Assembly (NCBI RefSeq): GCF_000423885.1
Contig: NZ_AUIV01000008.1
Span: 62,001 to 126,000 of the forward strand
DNA from: Thermomonas fusca DSM 15424
Lineage (GTDB): Bacteria; Pseudomonadota; Gammaproteobacteria; Xanthomonadales; Xanthomonadaceae
Direction of reading: 5' to 3'
DNA: 64,000 bases
The position numbers and the translations under genes were made by a program. Shown here one piece after another: positions 43,095 through 52,361 of the stretch (positions are counted from its first letter, which is position 1; each line of letters starts with the position of its first letter). The notes under the pieces were generated by a model. It ran no database searches and was not told where the DNA came from. It was given only the letters and a program-made list of their open reading frames with translations.

Positions 43095-43187
43095 TGGCGG
43101 AGACTGAGGGATTCGAACCCTCGATGGAGCTTTTGACCCCATACTCCCTTAGCAGGGGAGCCCCTTCGGCCTCTCGGGCAAGTCTCC
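43095..43187 (-). tRNA. tRNA-Ser (anticodon GCT)
   Basis: 93 nt with encoded CCA. Acceptor GGAGACT pairs with AGTCTCC, anticodon loop CTGCTAA, a long variable arm typical of class II serine tRNAs, and T-arm GAGGG TTCGAAT CCCTC. Reads AGCC/T-type serine codons (AGU/AGC). Confidence 0.97.
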
Positions 43188-43242
43188 GTGAGGCGAAACG
43201 CGAGCCGGCAAGAATACAGGTAACAAGCCGATCCGGCAAACC

Positions 43243-43437
43243 TCAGGACGATTTTTCTTCGTCCCGGTTGTCCTCGCCGCCCTGGATCCGCTGATAGATC
43301 TCCTCGCGGTGCACGGCGACGTCCTTGGGTGCGGTGATGCCGATCCTGACCTGGTTGCCTTTCACCCCAAGCACGGTGACGGTTACCGAATCACCGATCA
43401 TCAAGGTTTCACCTACCCGTCTGGTCAAGATCAACAT
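43243..43437 (-). CDS. csrA: Carbon storage regulator CsrA/RsmA
   Basis: Global RNA-binding regulator of 64 aa that blocks or stabilises mRNAs with GGA in loops. The sequence MLILTRRVGETLMIGD, VTVLGVKGNQVRIGI and APKDVAVHREEIYQRI is a complete CsrA. ATG 43437 follows GGGGAG. It lies between alaS and tRNA-Ser, as in other gammaproteobacteria. Confidence 0.98.
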   Translation of the reverse strand: MLILTRRVGETLMIGDSVTVTVLGVKGNQVRIGITAPKDVAVHREEIYQRIQGGEDNRDEEKSS

Positions 43438-43560
43438 CGCGCAACTCCCCTGTCGCTGGTATTCATGCGCTGCCGACCATACGGGAGCACAGACATCCAG
43501 TCTACCCGATGATACTGGTGCGGTTTCGGGATCCACAACCCAACTCAAGTACTGCAGCTC

Positions 43561-46212
43561 TCACGCCTGCAGGGTCTCGCGTACCCTGGTCGGTACGCCT
43601 TCCAGCGCGGCGACCAGCGCGGGGCCGTCTTCGCCGCCGCCCTGCGCCATGTCCGGACGGCCGCCGCCCTTGCCGTTGATCCGGCGGGCGACTTCGCCCA
43701 GCACATCACCGGCCTTGACTTTGCCCAGCGCCGCACCGCTGACGCCCGCCACCAGGGCGGCCTTGCCGCCCTCGGTCCCGGCCAGCACCACGACTGCATC
43801 GCCCAGCTGCTGTTTGAGCCGATCCATCGCGTCGCGCAGGGCCTTGGCGTCGAAGCCTTCCAGCCGCACCGCCAGCACCTTGATGCCAGCGATCTCCTGC
43901 GCCTGCGCGGCGAGGTCGCCGGTGGCGTTGGAAGCGGCCTTGGCCTTGAGCGCCTCGACTTCGCGCTCCAGCTTCTTCTGGCGGTCAAGCAGCGCATGCA
44001 GCTTGCCGGAAAGATCGGCGGCGTTGCCGCCCAGCAGGTGCGCGGCTTCGTGCAGGCGATGCTCTTCCTCGGCCACGAAATCCAGCGCGCCCTGCCCGGT
44101 CACCGCCTCGATGCGGCGCACGCCGGCAGACACCCCGCCTTCGGACACGATCTTGAACAGGCCGATGTCGCCGGTGCGGCCGACATGGGTGCCGCCGCAC
44201 AGTTCGGTGGAAGTCGGGCCGAAACGCAGCACGCGCACATGTTCGCCGTACTTCTCGCCGAACAGCGCCATCGCGCCGAAATCCAGCGCTTCCTGCATGC
44301 CCATGTGGCGCACTTCGCCCTCGTGGTTGGCGCGCACCTCGGCATTGACGCGGCGCTCGACCTCGGCCAGTTCAGCCGCGGTCATCGGCTGGAAATGCGA
44401 GAAGTCGAAGCGCAGCCGGTCCGGCGCAACCAGCGAGCCCTTCTGCTGCACATGCGTGCCCAGCACGTTGCGCAGGGCGGCATGCAGGAGGTGGGTGGCG
44501 CTGTGGTTGAGGATGGTGGCGCCGCGGCGGCTTGCATCGACTTCGCCGCGCAGGTGGTCGCCCACGCGCAGGCGCCCGAACTGCAGGCGGCCCGCGTGGC
44601 CGTGGAACTGGCCGGCCAGCTTGAGCGTGTCGGCGACGTTGAAGCGACTCTCAACGCCGTCGAGGTCGCCGGTATCACCGACCTGGCCGCCGGATTCGGC
44701 GTAGAACGGCGTGCGGTCGAGGATGACGATGGCGTCATCGCCGGCTTCCACCACTTCCACCGGCTTGCCGGCCTTCAGCAGCGCCAGCACGTGCAGGCTG
44801 CCTGCGGCCAGTTCGTCGTAGCCGAGGAACACGGTGGGCGCGAGCTTGGCGACCAGATCCGCCGGCAGCTGCACGCCGCCGCCGAACTTGCCGGCGGCAC
44901 GGGCGGTTTCCTTCTGGTGCTCCATCGCCGCATCGAAGCCGGCCACGTCCACCGACATGCCGCGCTCGCGGGCCATGTCCTGGGTCAGATCGAGCGGGAA
45001 GCCGTAGGTGTCGTACAGGCGGAACGCATCGACGCCGGGGATGACGTTGTCGCCGACCCGGCCAGCCACGTCCTCGAAGATCTTCATGCCGGAATCCAGC
45101 GTCTCGGCGAAGCGCTCCTCCTCTGCCTTGAGCGCGCGCTCGGCGGTGGCGCGGCCTTCGCGCAGCACCGGGTAAGCCTCGCCCATCAATTCGTCGAGGG
45201 TCGCCACCAGCTTGTGGAAGAACGGCTCGCGCACGCCCAGCATCCAGCCGTGGCGCAGGGCGCGGCGGATGATCCGGCGCAGCACGTAGCCGCGCCCTTC
45301 GTTCGACGGCAGCACGCCATCGACGATCAGGAACGCGCAGGCGCGGATGTGGTCGGCGATCACGCGCAGCGACTTGTTCTCCAGGTCGGCGGTGCCGGTG
45401 AGCCGGGAGGCATGCTTGATCAGCGCCTGGAACAGGTCGATCTCGTAGTTGGAATGCACGTGCTGCAGGATCGCGGTGATGCGCTCCAGGCCCATGCCGG
45501 TGTCCACGCAGGGCGCGGGCAGCGGCGTCAGGGTGCCGTCCGCGCCGCGGTCGAACTGCATGAAAACGTTGTTCCAGATCTCGATGTAGCGGTCGCCATC
45601 CTCATCCGGCGAACCGGGCGGGCCGCCAAAATGGCTGGGGCCGTGATCGTAGAAGATCTCGCTGCACGGCCCGCAGGGGCCGGTATCGGCCATCTGCCAG
45701 AAATTGTCGGAAGCGAACGGCGCGCCCTTGTTGTCGCCGATGCGGATGATGCGGTCTTCCGGCAAGCCGATGTCATCGCGCCAGATCGCATAGGCCTCGT
45801 CGTCGGTGTGGTAGACGGTGGCCAGCAGGCGCTCCTTCGGCAGCTTCCAGACCTCGGTCAGCAGCTCCCATGCCCAGGCAATGGCGTCCTTCTTGAAGTA
45901 ATCGCCGAACGACCAGTTGCCGAGCATCTCGAAGAAGGTGTGGTGGCGCGCGGTGTAGCCCACCGAATCCAGGTCGTTGTGTTTGCCGCCCGCGCGCAGG
46001 CAGCGCTGCACGTCCGCCGCGCGCACGTAACTGCGCTTCTCCGCGCCAAGGAACACGTCCTTGAACTGCACCATGCCGGAATTGGTGAACAGCAGGGTCG
46101 GGTCGTTGCCTGGCACCAGCGGTGCCGACGGCACGATGGTGTGGCCCTTGGAGGCGAAGAAATCGAGGAAGTCGCGGCGGATCTCGGAGGTGGTCTTGGC
46201 TGGAGTGTTCAT
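43561..46212 (-). CDS. alaS: Alanyl-tRNA synthetase
   Basis: Class II synthetase of 883 aa charging tRNA-Ala. The catalytic domain (1-250) has the GHTIVPSAPLVPGNDPTLLFTNSGM motif and HHTFFEMLGNWSFGDYFK. The editing domain has the zinc motifs HSATHLLHAAL and CGGTHVGRTGDIG, followed by the oligomerisation and DHHA1 C-terminal domain. Length is normal. No clear Shine-Dalgarno precedes the ATG at 46212. Confidence 0.98.
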   Translation of the reverse strand: MNTPAKTTSEIRRDFLDFFASKGHTIVPSAPLVPGNDPTLLFTNSGMVQFKDVFLGAEKRSYVRAADVQRCLRAGGKHNDLDSVGYTARHHTFFEMLGNWSFGDYFKKDAIAWAWELLTEVWKLPKERLLATVYHTDDEAYAIWRDDIGLPEDRIIRIGDNKGAPFASDNFWQMADTGPCGPCSEIFYDHGPSHFGGPPGSPDEDGDRYIEIWNNVFMQFDRGADGTLTPLPAPCVDTGMGLERITAILQHVHSNYEIDLFQALIKHASRLTGTADLENKSLRVIADHIRACAFLIVDGVLPSNEGRGYVLRRIIRRALRHGWMLGVREPFFHKLVATLDELMGEAYPVLREGRATAERALKAEEERFAETLDSGMKIFEDVAGRVGDNVIPGVDAFRLYDTYGFPLDLTQDMARERGMSVDVAGFDAAMEHQKETARAAGKFGGGVQLPADLVAKLAPTVFLGYDELAAGSLHVLALLKAGKPVEVVEAGDDAIVILDRTPFYAESGGQVGDTGDLDGVESRFNVADTLKLAGQFHGHAGRLQFGRLRVGDHLRGEVDASRRGATILNHSATHLLHAALRNVLGTHVQQKGSLVAPDRLRFDFSHFQPMTAAELAEVERRVNAEVRANHEGEVRHMGMQEALDFGAMALFGEKYGEHVRVLRFGPTSTELCGGTHVGRTGDIGLFKIVSEGGVSAGVRRIEAVTGQGALDFVAEEEHRLHEAAHLLGGNAADLSGKLHALLDRQKKLEREVEALKAKAASNATGDLAAQAQEIAGIKVLAVRLEGFDAKALRDAMDRLKQQLGDAVVVLAGTEGGKAALVAGVSGAALGKVKAGDVLGEVARRINGKGGGRPDMAQGGGEDGPALVAALEGVPTRVRETLQA

Positions 46213-46313
46213 GCGGGCATCGGGGAGGTGGCGGGCAGCGCTGCGCCCGCGAACCGCTCAAGATGCAGCCGCGAAACCGAGTTGGCAACCCAAGGCCGCA
46301 AGTTTACAGGCGA

Positions 46314-46820
46314 TCAGCCCTGTTCGGCCTCCATTGCCGCGCGCACATGCTCCATCCCGAAGCCCCTGCGCAGCAGGAAATCCGCGGCCTTGCGGCGGGC
46401 GTCGCGATCGCCGGCCAGCGCCTGCGGATGGCGGCGCTGCAGCAGGTCGCGGGCGTTCTCGACCCAATCGCTCTCGAACCCCCCCATGACGGCGGCAATG
46501 ATTTCGCTGCCCAGACCGTGAGTGGCCAGCTCCGCGCGGATATAGGCGGGGCCGTAGCCCCCGCTGGCGCGGTTGCGCAGCAGCGATTCGGCAAAGCGGC
46601 CGTCGTCCTGCCAGCCTGCCTCGGTCAGCTTGCCGATGGCGACGTCGGCCTGGGCGCGCTCCACCCCGCGCTGCTGGAGCTTGCGCGCCAGCTCCAGCCT
46701 GGAATGCTCGCGCCGGGTCAGCAGGCCCAGCGCGCGTTGCAGGGGCGTGGGCTCCGGGCGGCGGCGACGCTTCGGCGCTGACGAGGCTACCCCGTCGTCA
46801 CCGCCGCCCGACCCGGTCAT
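46314..46820 (-). CDS. recX: Regulatory protein RecX
   Basis: RecA modulator of 168 aa, an all-helical triple repeat that inhibits RecA filaments. Typical motifs are ALGLLTRREHSRLELARKL, GWQDDGRFAESLLRNRA and GYGPAYIRAEL. A basic N-terminal extension (KRRRRPEP) precedes the conserved part. The start overlaps the recA stop as ATGA, so translation is coupled. Confidence 0.95.
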   Translation of the reverse strand: MTGSGGGDDGVASSAPKRRRRPEPTPLQRALGLLTRREHSRLELARKLQQRGVERAQADVAIGKLTEAGWQDDGRFAESLLRNRASGGYGPAYIRAELATHGLGSEIIAAVMGGFESDWVENARDLLQRRHPQALAGDRDARRKAADFLLRRGFGMEHVRAAMEAEQG

Positions 46821-47848
46821 TCTTCGGCGGCCCCGCCCTCGTCGCGCGAGGACTCTTCCGGCACGAACTGCTCGCGCAGTGCGGCTTCGAGCTTTGCGGC
46901 AGAGGCCGGGTTCTCCTTGAGGTACTGACGGGCGTTCTCCTTGCCTTGACCGATGCGCTCGCCGTCGTAGCTGTACCAAGCGCCGGCCTTGTCCACCAGC
47001 TTGGCGTTGACGCCCATTTCGATCAGTTCGCCCTCGCGGCTGATGCCCTCGCCGTACAGGATCTCGGTGACCACCTGCTTGAACGGGGGCGCCAGCTTGT
47101 TCTTGACCACCTTGATCCGGGTCTGGTTGCCGATGATCTCCTCGCCCTTCTTGATCGAGCCGATCCGGCGGATGTCCAGCCGCACCGAGGCGTAGAACTT
47201 CAGCGCATTGCCGCCGGTGGTCACTTCCGGGCTCTGGCCGGGCATCATCACGCCGATCTTCATGCGCAGCTGGTTGATGAAGATCACCAGCGTGTTGCTG
47301 CGCTTGATGTTGCCGGTCAGCTTGCGCAGCGCCTGGCTCATCAGGCGGGCCTGCAGGCCGGGGAGCTGGTCGCCCATCTCGCCTTCGATTTCGGCCTTGG
47401 GGGTCAGCGCGGCCACCGAATCCACCACCACCATGTCGACGGCGTTTGAGCGCACCAGCATGTCGGCGATCTCCAGCGCCTGCTCGCCGGTATCCGGCTG
47501 CGACAGGTACAGATCGTCGAGGTTCACCCCCAGCTTCTGCGCATAGATCGGGTCCAGCGCGTGCTCGGCATCGATGAAGGCGCAGGTGCCGCCGACCTTC
47601 TGGCACTCGGCGATGGCCTGCAGGGTCAGGGTGGTCTTGCCCGAGGACTCCGGCCCGTAGATCTCGACCACGCGCCCCTTGGGCAAACCGCCGATGCCCA
47701 GCGCGATGTCCAGCATCAGCGAACCGGTGCCGATGGTTTCCACCGCTTCCACGGTGCGGTCGCCCATGCGCATCACCGAACCCTTGCCGAACTGGCGTTC
47801 GATCTGGCCCAGGGCCGCCGCAAGCGCGCGCTTCTTGTTCTCGTCCAT
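46817..47848 (-). CDS. recA: Recombinase RecA
   Basis: Recombination and SOS co-protease of 343 aa. Walker A GPESSGKTTL, Walker B VDMVVVDSVAAL, loop L2 region (TGGNALKFYASVRLDIRR) and an acidic C-terminus are all intact. ATG 47848 is preceded by GAGGAG; the in-frame ATG at 47863 is less well placed. No LexA box is visible in the 150-bp gap to lexA, so SOS control probably comes from the lexA promoter. Confidence 0.98.
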   Translation of the reverse strand: MDENKKRALAAALGQIERQFGKGSVMRMGDRTVEAVETIGTGSLMLDIALGIGGLPKGRVVEIYGPESSGKTTLTLQAIAECQKVGGTCAFIDAEHALDPIYAQKLGVNLDDLYLSQPDTGEQALEIADMLVRSNAVDMVVVDSVAALTPKAEIEGEMGDQLPGLQARLMSQALRKLTGNIKRSNTLVIFINQLRMKIGVMMPGQSPEVTTGGNALKFYASVRLDIRRIGSIKKGEEIIGNQTRIKVVKNKLAPPFKQVVTEILYGEGISREGELIEMGVNAKLVDKAGAWYSYDGERIGQGKENARQYLKENPASAAKLEAALREQFVPEESSRDEGGAAEE

Positions 47849-47998
47849 CGTGGTGCTCCTCAAGTCGGTGATCTCTGGATTGGGGTCAGCTTAGGCGGGG
47901 CCGGTCGCACGGACTGCGACGCGCCGGACCGCAGGATGAAAATCGCATCCGCACCGCACGCCGGGCATCGGGGAATGCCCTGCCGCCGGCTCGGCGCT

Positions 47999-48634
47999 TC
48001 ACGCATTGGGGCGGACCAGGCCGCAGTACAGGCCTTCGATGGCGAAGTCCTGCCCCGGCTTCACCTCGATCGGTGCGTAATCGGGATTTCGCGGCAGCAG
48101 GCGGATCCGGCCCTGCCCGATCCGAAGCAGCTTGACCGTGATCTCGTCGTCGATGCGGGCGATCACGATCTGGCCGCTGCGGGCCTCGGAAGTGCGGTGC
48201 ACGCCGATCAGATCGCCGTCGAAGATGCCTTCGTCGCGCATCGAGTCGCCGCGCACCTTGAGCAGGTAGTCCGGCGTGGGCGAAAACAGCGCGCGGTCCA
48301 TCAGCACCATCTGGTCGCTGCCGATATCGGCACCGATCGGCACGCCGGCGGCCACTTGTCCCAACACCGGCAGCTGCAAGGCATCGTCGTTGGCGGGCAG
48401 GTCGAGCTGGCGCGGGCCGCCGGGCAGCTGCAGCAGGCGCAGGCTGCGCGCGCGGCCGGGGCTGCGCTCCACGATGCCGGCCGATTCCAGGGCTTCCAGG
48501 TGGTACTGGGCGGCGCGCACGCCCTTGAAGCCGAAGGCACGGGCGATCTCCGCCTGCGAGGGGGCGAAGCCGTCCGCTTCGATGCGCTCGGCGAGAAATG
48601 CGTGGATGGCGCGCTGGGTTTCGGTCAGGCTCAT
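47999..48634 (-). CDS. lexA: SOS repressor LexA
   Basis: Self-cleaving repressor of 211 aa. Winged helix (residues about 1-65, with SQAEIARAFGFKGVRAAQYHLEAL), cleavage bond in the AAGVPIGAD segment (Ala-Gly), Ser in VRGDSMRDEGI and Lys in ARIDDEITVKLL. The ATG at 48634 has no ribosome site, since the LexA box ends two bases before it; a leaderless message or a TTG start at 48658 are alternatives. Confidence 0.96.
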   Translation of the reverse strand: MSLTETQRAIHAFLAERIEADGFAPSQAEIARAFGFKGVRAAQYHLEALESAGIVERSPGRARSLRLLQLPGGPRQLDLPANDDALQLPVLGQVAAGVPIGADIGSDQMVLMDRALFSPTPDYLLKVRGDSMRDEGIFDGDLIGVHRTSEARSGQIVIARIDDEITVKLLRIGQGRIRLLPRNPDYAPIEVKPGQDFAIEGLYCGLVRPNA

Positions 48635-48636
48635 GG

Positions 48637-48655
48637 TTAGTAGTAATACTACTAA
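48637..48655. promoter_or_regulatory. LexA box (SOS operator)
   Basis: TTAGTAGTAATACTACTAA is a 19-bp palindrome with a single central base and matches the xanthomonad LexA consensus as I know it. It sits between cinA-type pncC and lexA, directly against the lexA start codon, and would give autoregulation and control of lexA-recA-recX. Confidence 0.9.
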
Positions 48656-48678
48656 CAACCCCGGCCGTCAACGCCCGG

Positions 48679-49176
48679 TCAGGCCAGCTGCGACTCCAAG
48701 CCGCGCAGGGCGGCGGCCACGGTCTGGCGGCGGACCGCGTCGCGGTCGCCCTCGAAATGGAAGATTTCGGCGCGGGCGTAGCCACCACGGCGTTTCCAGC
48801 CGATCCAGACGGTGCCCACGGGCTTGTCCTCGCTGCCGCCACCGGGTCCGGCGATGCCGGTCACCGCTACCGCGATGGTCGCACCGGAATGCACCAGCGC
48901 ACCGGACACCATTTCCACCACGGTCTCGCGACTGACCGCGCCGAACTCCTCCAGCGTCTGCGGGCGCACGCCCAGCAGCGCCTGCTTTGCCTCGTAGCTG
49001 TAGGCCGCCATGCCGCAATCGAACCAACCGGAGGATCCCGGCACGTCGGTCATGCACTTGGCGATCCAGCCACCGGTGCAACTTTCGGCCGTGACCAGCA
49101 TGTGCCGCATCGCCAGCAGGCGCTCGCCGGTGGCGCGGGACAGGGCATCAAGCTCGGCGTCGGTGGGGGCTGTCAT
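48679..49176 (-). CDS. pncC: CinA-C family nicotinamide-nucleotide amidase
   Basis: Protein of 165 aa, the stand-alone C-terminal CinA domain that deamidates NMN to NaMN in pyridine nucleotide salvage. Motifs LVTAESCTGGWIAK, GGMAAYSYEAKQ-like SGWFDCGMAAYSYEAK and VAVTGIAGPGGGSEDKPVGTVWIGW are complete. ATG 49176 chosen; a TTG precedes it directly. It lies next to lexA-recA, a linkage common for cinA. Enzymatic role is from family knowledge. Confidence 0.93.
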   Translation of the reverse strand: MTAPTDAELDALSRATGERLLAMRHMLVTAESCTGGWIAKCMTDVPGSSGWFDCGMAAYSYEAKQALLGVRPQTLEEFGAVSRETVVEMVSGALVHSGATIAVAVTGIAGPGGGSEDKPVGTVWIGWKRRGGYARAEIFHFEGDRDAVRRQTVAAALRGLESQLA

Positions 49177-49233
49177 CAACGGAACCGGAGGAAGACCTGC
49201 GGGCGTTGTAGCGCATCCGCGGCCGAAAACAAA

Positions 49234-49257
49234 ACCGGCCCGCTTGCGCGGGCCGGT
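49234..49257 (-). terminator. Rho-independent terminator of the TonB-receptor gene
   Basis: ACCGGCCCGC and GCGGGCCGGT form a perfect 10-bp stem with a 4-base loop. On the minus strand the tail is TTTTGTTTT. It lies 25 bp past the receptor stop at 49282. Confidence 0.85.
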
Positions 49258-49281
49258 GGGCTGGATCGCTGGCGGCTGGCC

Positions 49282-51882
49282 TCAGAAGCGGAACCGCAGG
49301 GTGGCGCCGTACATCCGCGGGGCGCCGAGGAAGGCGTTGTAGGTGTTCTTCGGGTTGCCCGGCTCGGGCGTGCCCAGCGCCTGCAGCGGGCCGTCGAAAC
49401 CGACCTGCACGTAGTCCTCGTCGAACAGGTTCTGTGCCCACAGCTCCAGCTGCCACTTGCGGTCGCGGGAACCGATGCCGAGGCGTGCGTTCGCCACCGT
49501 GTACGCGTCCTGGGCCTTCTCGGCGTCCAGGTCGGAGCCGGTGTTGTAGCTGGACATGTACTTGGCCCCGATGTTGAAGCGACCTTCCAGATTCGCACCG
49601 ATGTCCCATTCATAGGTCGCCGACAGCGAGCCGGAGAACTTCGGCGCGAAGCTCATCTGCGCGCCCGGGAGCTTGTACAGCGCGCCCGGATAAGTGAAGT
49701 CCGCACCCGGGATGTCGTTGCCGTACTTGGTGTCGGCGTACATCGCGCCAGCCTGCAGCATCAGGCCCGGCGTGGCCTGCCACAGCAGCTCGGCGTCCAG
49801 GCCCTTGGAGACCACTTCCGGGATCGAGCGCACCACGAAGCTGGTGCCGAGGAAGCTGTTGAGCTGGAAATCGCTGTAGGTCTGGTGGAACAGCGCCGCG
49901 TTGAGCAGCAGGTTGCCGCCGGCCCAGGTGGTCTTGGCGCCCAGTTCCCAGCTGTCCACGAATTCACCCGGGAACGACGTGTCGTTGACCGGGGTGATGC
50001 CGGCACCGCCGCTGGACAGCCCGGTGGACGACTGCACGCGGTCCATGTTGAAGCCGCCCGCCTTGTAGCCACGCGCGTACGACAGGTAGGTCATGGCGTG
50101 CTCGTTCCAGCGGTAGGCCGCCTTCACCGTGCCGGACCATTCGTTCTCGCTGCGCGACTGGTCGGTGACCCGGCCGTTATGCAGTGCGTTGGCCCACGGC
50201 AGGCAGCTGTAGCCGACGATGTTGCTGATCAGCGCCTGCTGGTTGGCGGCCGGCAGCGAGGCAAACGGCACGCCGCGCGCGGTCAGGGCAGCGGCAATGC
50301 GGCCGATTGCAGCGGCGCTGACCCCGGTGGGGCCGAAATACGAGGCGCAGCCGGGGCTGCCGTTGGGGTTGCTGTAGACCGAGTGCAGGTCCTTGGTCTC
50401 GCGGGTGTAGCGCAGGCCCAGGGTGAAATCCAGCGCTTCGGTGGCGTGCCAGGTGGTGTTGCCGAACAGCGCGGTGCTCTTGGCATCCTGGGTGTAGCGA
50501 TCCAGGGAGCCCAGCCCGGCGAACGTGGTGCCGTAGGGCTTGCCGGTGGCATTGGCCAGGAAGGTCGCCGCGTTTGGCAGCGCCGCCAGCGCCGGGTTGA
50601 TCATCGACAGCAACCCGATCGACAGGTAGGGCTCGTAGTGCGCGCCGATGCGGTAGCTTTCGGTGCGGTTGATGGTTTCCTTCGTATAGAAGCCGCCGAA
50701 CAGCCAGTCGACCTTGTCGGTGGCGCCGGTCAGGTGGAATTCCTGGCTGAAGTTCTTGAAGCGCGCGTACGACTCGTCCTCCTTCGGATCCATGTAAAGG
50801 ATGTCGGCGGTAGTGAAGTCGAAGTCGCGCCCGTTGACCGCGTCCCAGTCACGGCCGGCGGTGATCGAGGTGAGCCTGGTCCCGCCCAGCATGTTCAGGT
50901 CGATGTTGACCTCCGCCTGCACGCCGCGGTCGCTGATCTTCTGCGCGGTGCTGCGGTTGCTGTAGGAAATGCGCGACCACGGATCGGCCTGACCGGTGGG
51001 GGCGATGGCACCGCCGCCGGCCAGCGCGTTGATCAGGGTCGAGCTTTGGCCGCTGACCAATTGCACGGCGGTGCAGCAGTTCTCGTCGCGGCGGGTGGAA
51101 TCGGCCGACAGGATGATCTCCACGTTGTCGGTCGGGGCGATCAGCAGCTTCGCCCGGAAGGTGTCGAAGTCCTGGTCGTAGTCGCGATCCTCGCTGCGCG
51201 GGCCGGCGCCGGTCTTCACCGACATCCAGCCATCGCGGTTGCGATGCGCGGCATACACGCGAAGCGCGGCGTAGTCGCCCAGCGGGGTATTGAACGAACC
51301 GGCCAGCCCCAGCGCGGAATAATTGCCGAAGGTGACTTCGCCGTCGGCGGAGCGCTCGAAGCCCGGCTTGCGGGTGACCACGTTGATCACGCCGGAGGAG
51401 GTGTTCTTGCCGAACAGGGTGCCCTGCGGGCCCTTCAGCACCTCGATGCGCTCCAGCTCCCCGAGGTCACCGAAGCCAGTCGAGTTGCGCGAGCGATACA
51501 CGCCGTCGATCACCACGCCCACCGAGGATTCCAGGCCGACGTTGTCGCCCACCGTGCCGATGCCGCGGATGCGCGCGGTGGTGATGGTCTCGCTCTGGGT
51601 GCTGGTGACGGTCAGCCCCGGCACCAGGATCTGCAGGTCCTTGATGTCGCGGACGCCGGTGTCCTGCAGGGTCTGCTGGGACAGTGCGGTGACCGCGATC
51701 GGCACGTCCTGCATGACTTCTTCGCGCTTCTGCGCGGTGACGACGATGGTATCGAGGGTCTTGGCTTCCTGCTTTGCCGCCGGGGCGGCATCCTGCGCGA
51801 AGGCAGGCAGGGCGAGCGTGGAGACCAGTCCGGCGATGACTGCCATGGACAGCGGACTACGTTGCGGTTGCTTGCGAAGCAT
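49282..51882 (-). CDS. TonB-dependent outer-membrane receptor
   Basis: Receptor of 866 aa. Signal peptide (AVIAGLVSTLALPAFAQ, residues about 13-30), TonB box-like DTIVVTAQKR, plug domain with VPIAVTALSQQTLQDTGVRDIKDLQ, GIGTVGDNVGLESSVGVVIDGVYRSR and LKGPQGTLFGKNTSSGVINVVTRKP, then a long beta-barrel closing in MYGATLRFRF with a terminal Phe. It belongs to the broad plug type found with many substrates; the ligand is unknown. A GGGGGAAGG site precedes the ATG. A perfect 13-bp palindrome lies 24 bp upstream. Confidence 0.95.
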   Translation of the reverse strand: MLRKQPQRSPLSMAVIAGLVSTLALPAFAQDAAPAAKQEAKTLDTIVVTAQKREEVMQDVPIAVTALSQQTLQDTGVRDIKDLQILVPGLTVTSTQSETITTARIRGIGTVGDNVGLESSVGVVIDGVYRSRNSTGFGDLGELERIEVLKGPQGTLFGKNTSSGVINVVTRKPGFERSADGEVTFGNYSALGLAGSFNTPLGDYAALRVYAAHRNRDGWMSVKTGAGPRSEDRDYDQDFDTFRAKLLIAPTDNVEIILSADSTRRDENCCTAVQLVSGQSSTLINALAGGGAIAPTGQADPWSRISYSNRSTAQKISDRGVQAEVNIDLNMLGGTRLTSITAGRDWDAVNGRDFDFTTADILYMDPKEDESYARFKNFSQEFHLTGATDKVDWLFGGFYTKETINRTESYRIGAHYEPYLSIGLLSMINPALAALPNAATFLANATGKPYGTTFAGLGSLDRYTQDAKSTALFGNTTWHATEALDFTLGLRYTRETKDLHSVYSNPNGSPGCASYFGPTGVSAAAIGRIAAALTARGVPFASLPAANQQALISNIVGYSCLPWANALHNGRVTDQSRSENEWSGTVKAAYRWNEHAMTYLSYARGYKAGGFNMDRVQSSTGLSSGGAGITPVNDTSFPGEFVDSWELGAKTTWAGGNLLLNAALFHQTYSDFQLNSFLGTSFVVRSIPEVVSKGLDAELLWQATPGLMLQAGAMYADTKYGNDIPGADFTYPGALYKLPGAQMSFAPKFSGSLSATYEWDIGANLEGRFNIGAKYMSSYNTGSDLDAEKAQDAYTVANARLGIGSRDRKWQLELWAQNLFDEDYVQVGFDGPLQALGTPEPGNPKNTYNAFLGAPRMYGATLRFRF

Positions 51883-51905
51883 GACCTTCCCCCCAGCTGG
51901 TGGTT

Positions 51906-51918
51906 TCGATTGAATCGA
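51906..51918. promoter_or_regulatory. Perfect palindrome TCGATTGAATCGA upstream of the TonB receptor
   Basis: TCGATT-G-AATCGA is located 24-36 bp before the start at 51882, in an AT-richer part of the 275-bp gap to the next gene. A position overlapping the 5' leader or promoter fits an operator. The binding protein is not known; it does not resemble a Fur box. Confidence 0.4.
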
Positions 51919-52157
51919 TATGGATAGCTGCCTGTTGCCGCGGCCACGTGGGGGTATGGCCGCATGGCAAGGACGCTAGCACACCTGCAACAGGGCGAAC
52001 AGCCGCCGCGTGCGCGCCCGCGGTAGTGGACGGGAGCGGATCGCAGGACGTGTGCGGAGCGCATCGGTCTGCGCTCAGCGCCGCACCCGTCAATGCCTCG
52101 TGAACCATCTCCGCGCACGGTGGCAATACACTCGTGCGCAAACAAAAGGAGGCCCTC

Positions 52158-52361
52158 ATGACCAGCAGATCCGACCTCGGCGCCCGGCTAGACGTCATCG
52201 CTGCGCAGATGCCGCGCTTCCGCCAGGACATGCAGCGGGTGTTCGCGGACATCGATCGCCGCGACGGCCAGCCCTGTCCGGAAGCGGGGCCAGCCGCGAA
52301 CCCGCGGCAGCAACCCGACGCCCTCGCCGCCACCACGGTGGACCGTGCCGCACTCCATTGA
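52158..52361 (+). CDS. Small hypothetical protein upstream of the DNA glycosylase
   Basis: Product of 67 aa, hydrophilic, with a helical N-terminal half (LGARLDVIAAQMPRFRQDMQRVFADIDRR) and a Pro/Ala-rich tail. A very strong AAAGGAGG lies six to seven bases before the ATG at 52158. The stop lies 17 nt inside the glycosylase gene, so it may couple that gene's GTG start. No family is recognised. Confidence 0.65.
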   Translation: MTSRSDLGARLDVIAAQMPRFRQDMQRVFADIDRRDGQPCPEAGPAANPRQQPDALAATTVDRAALH

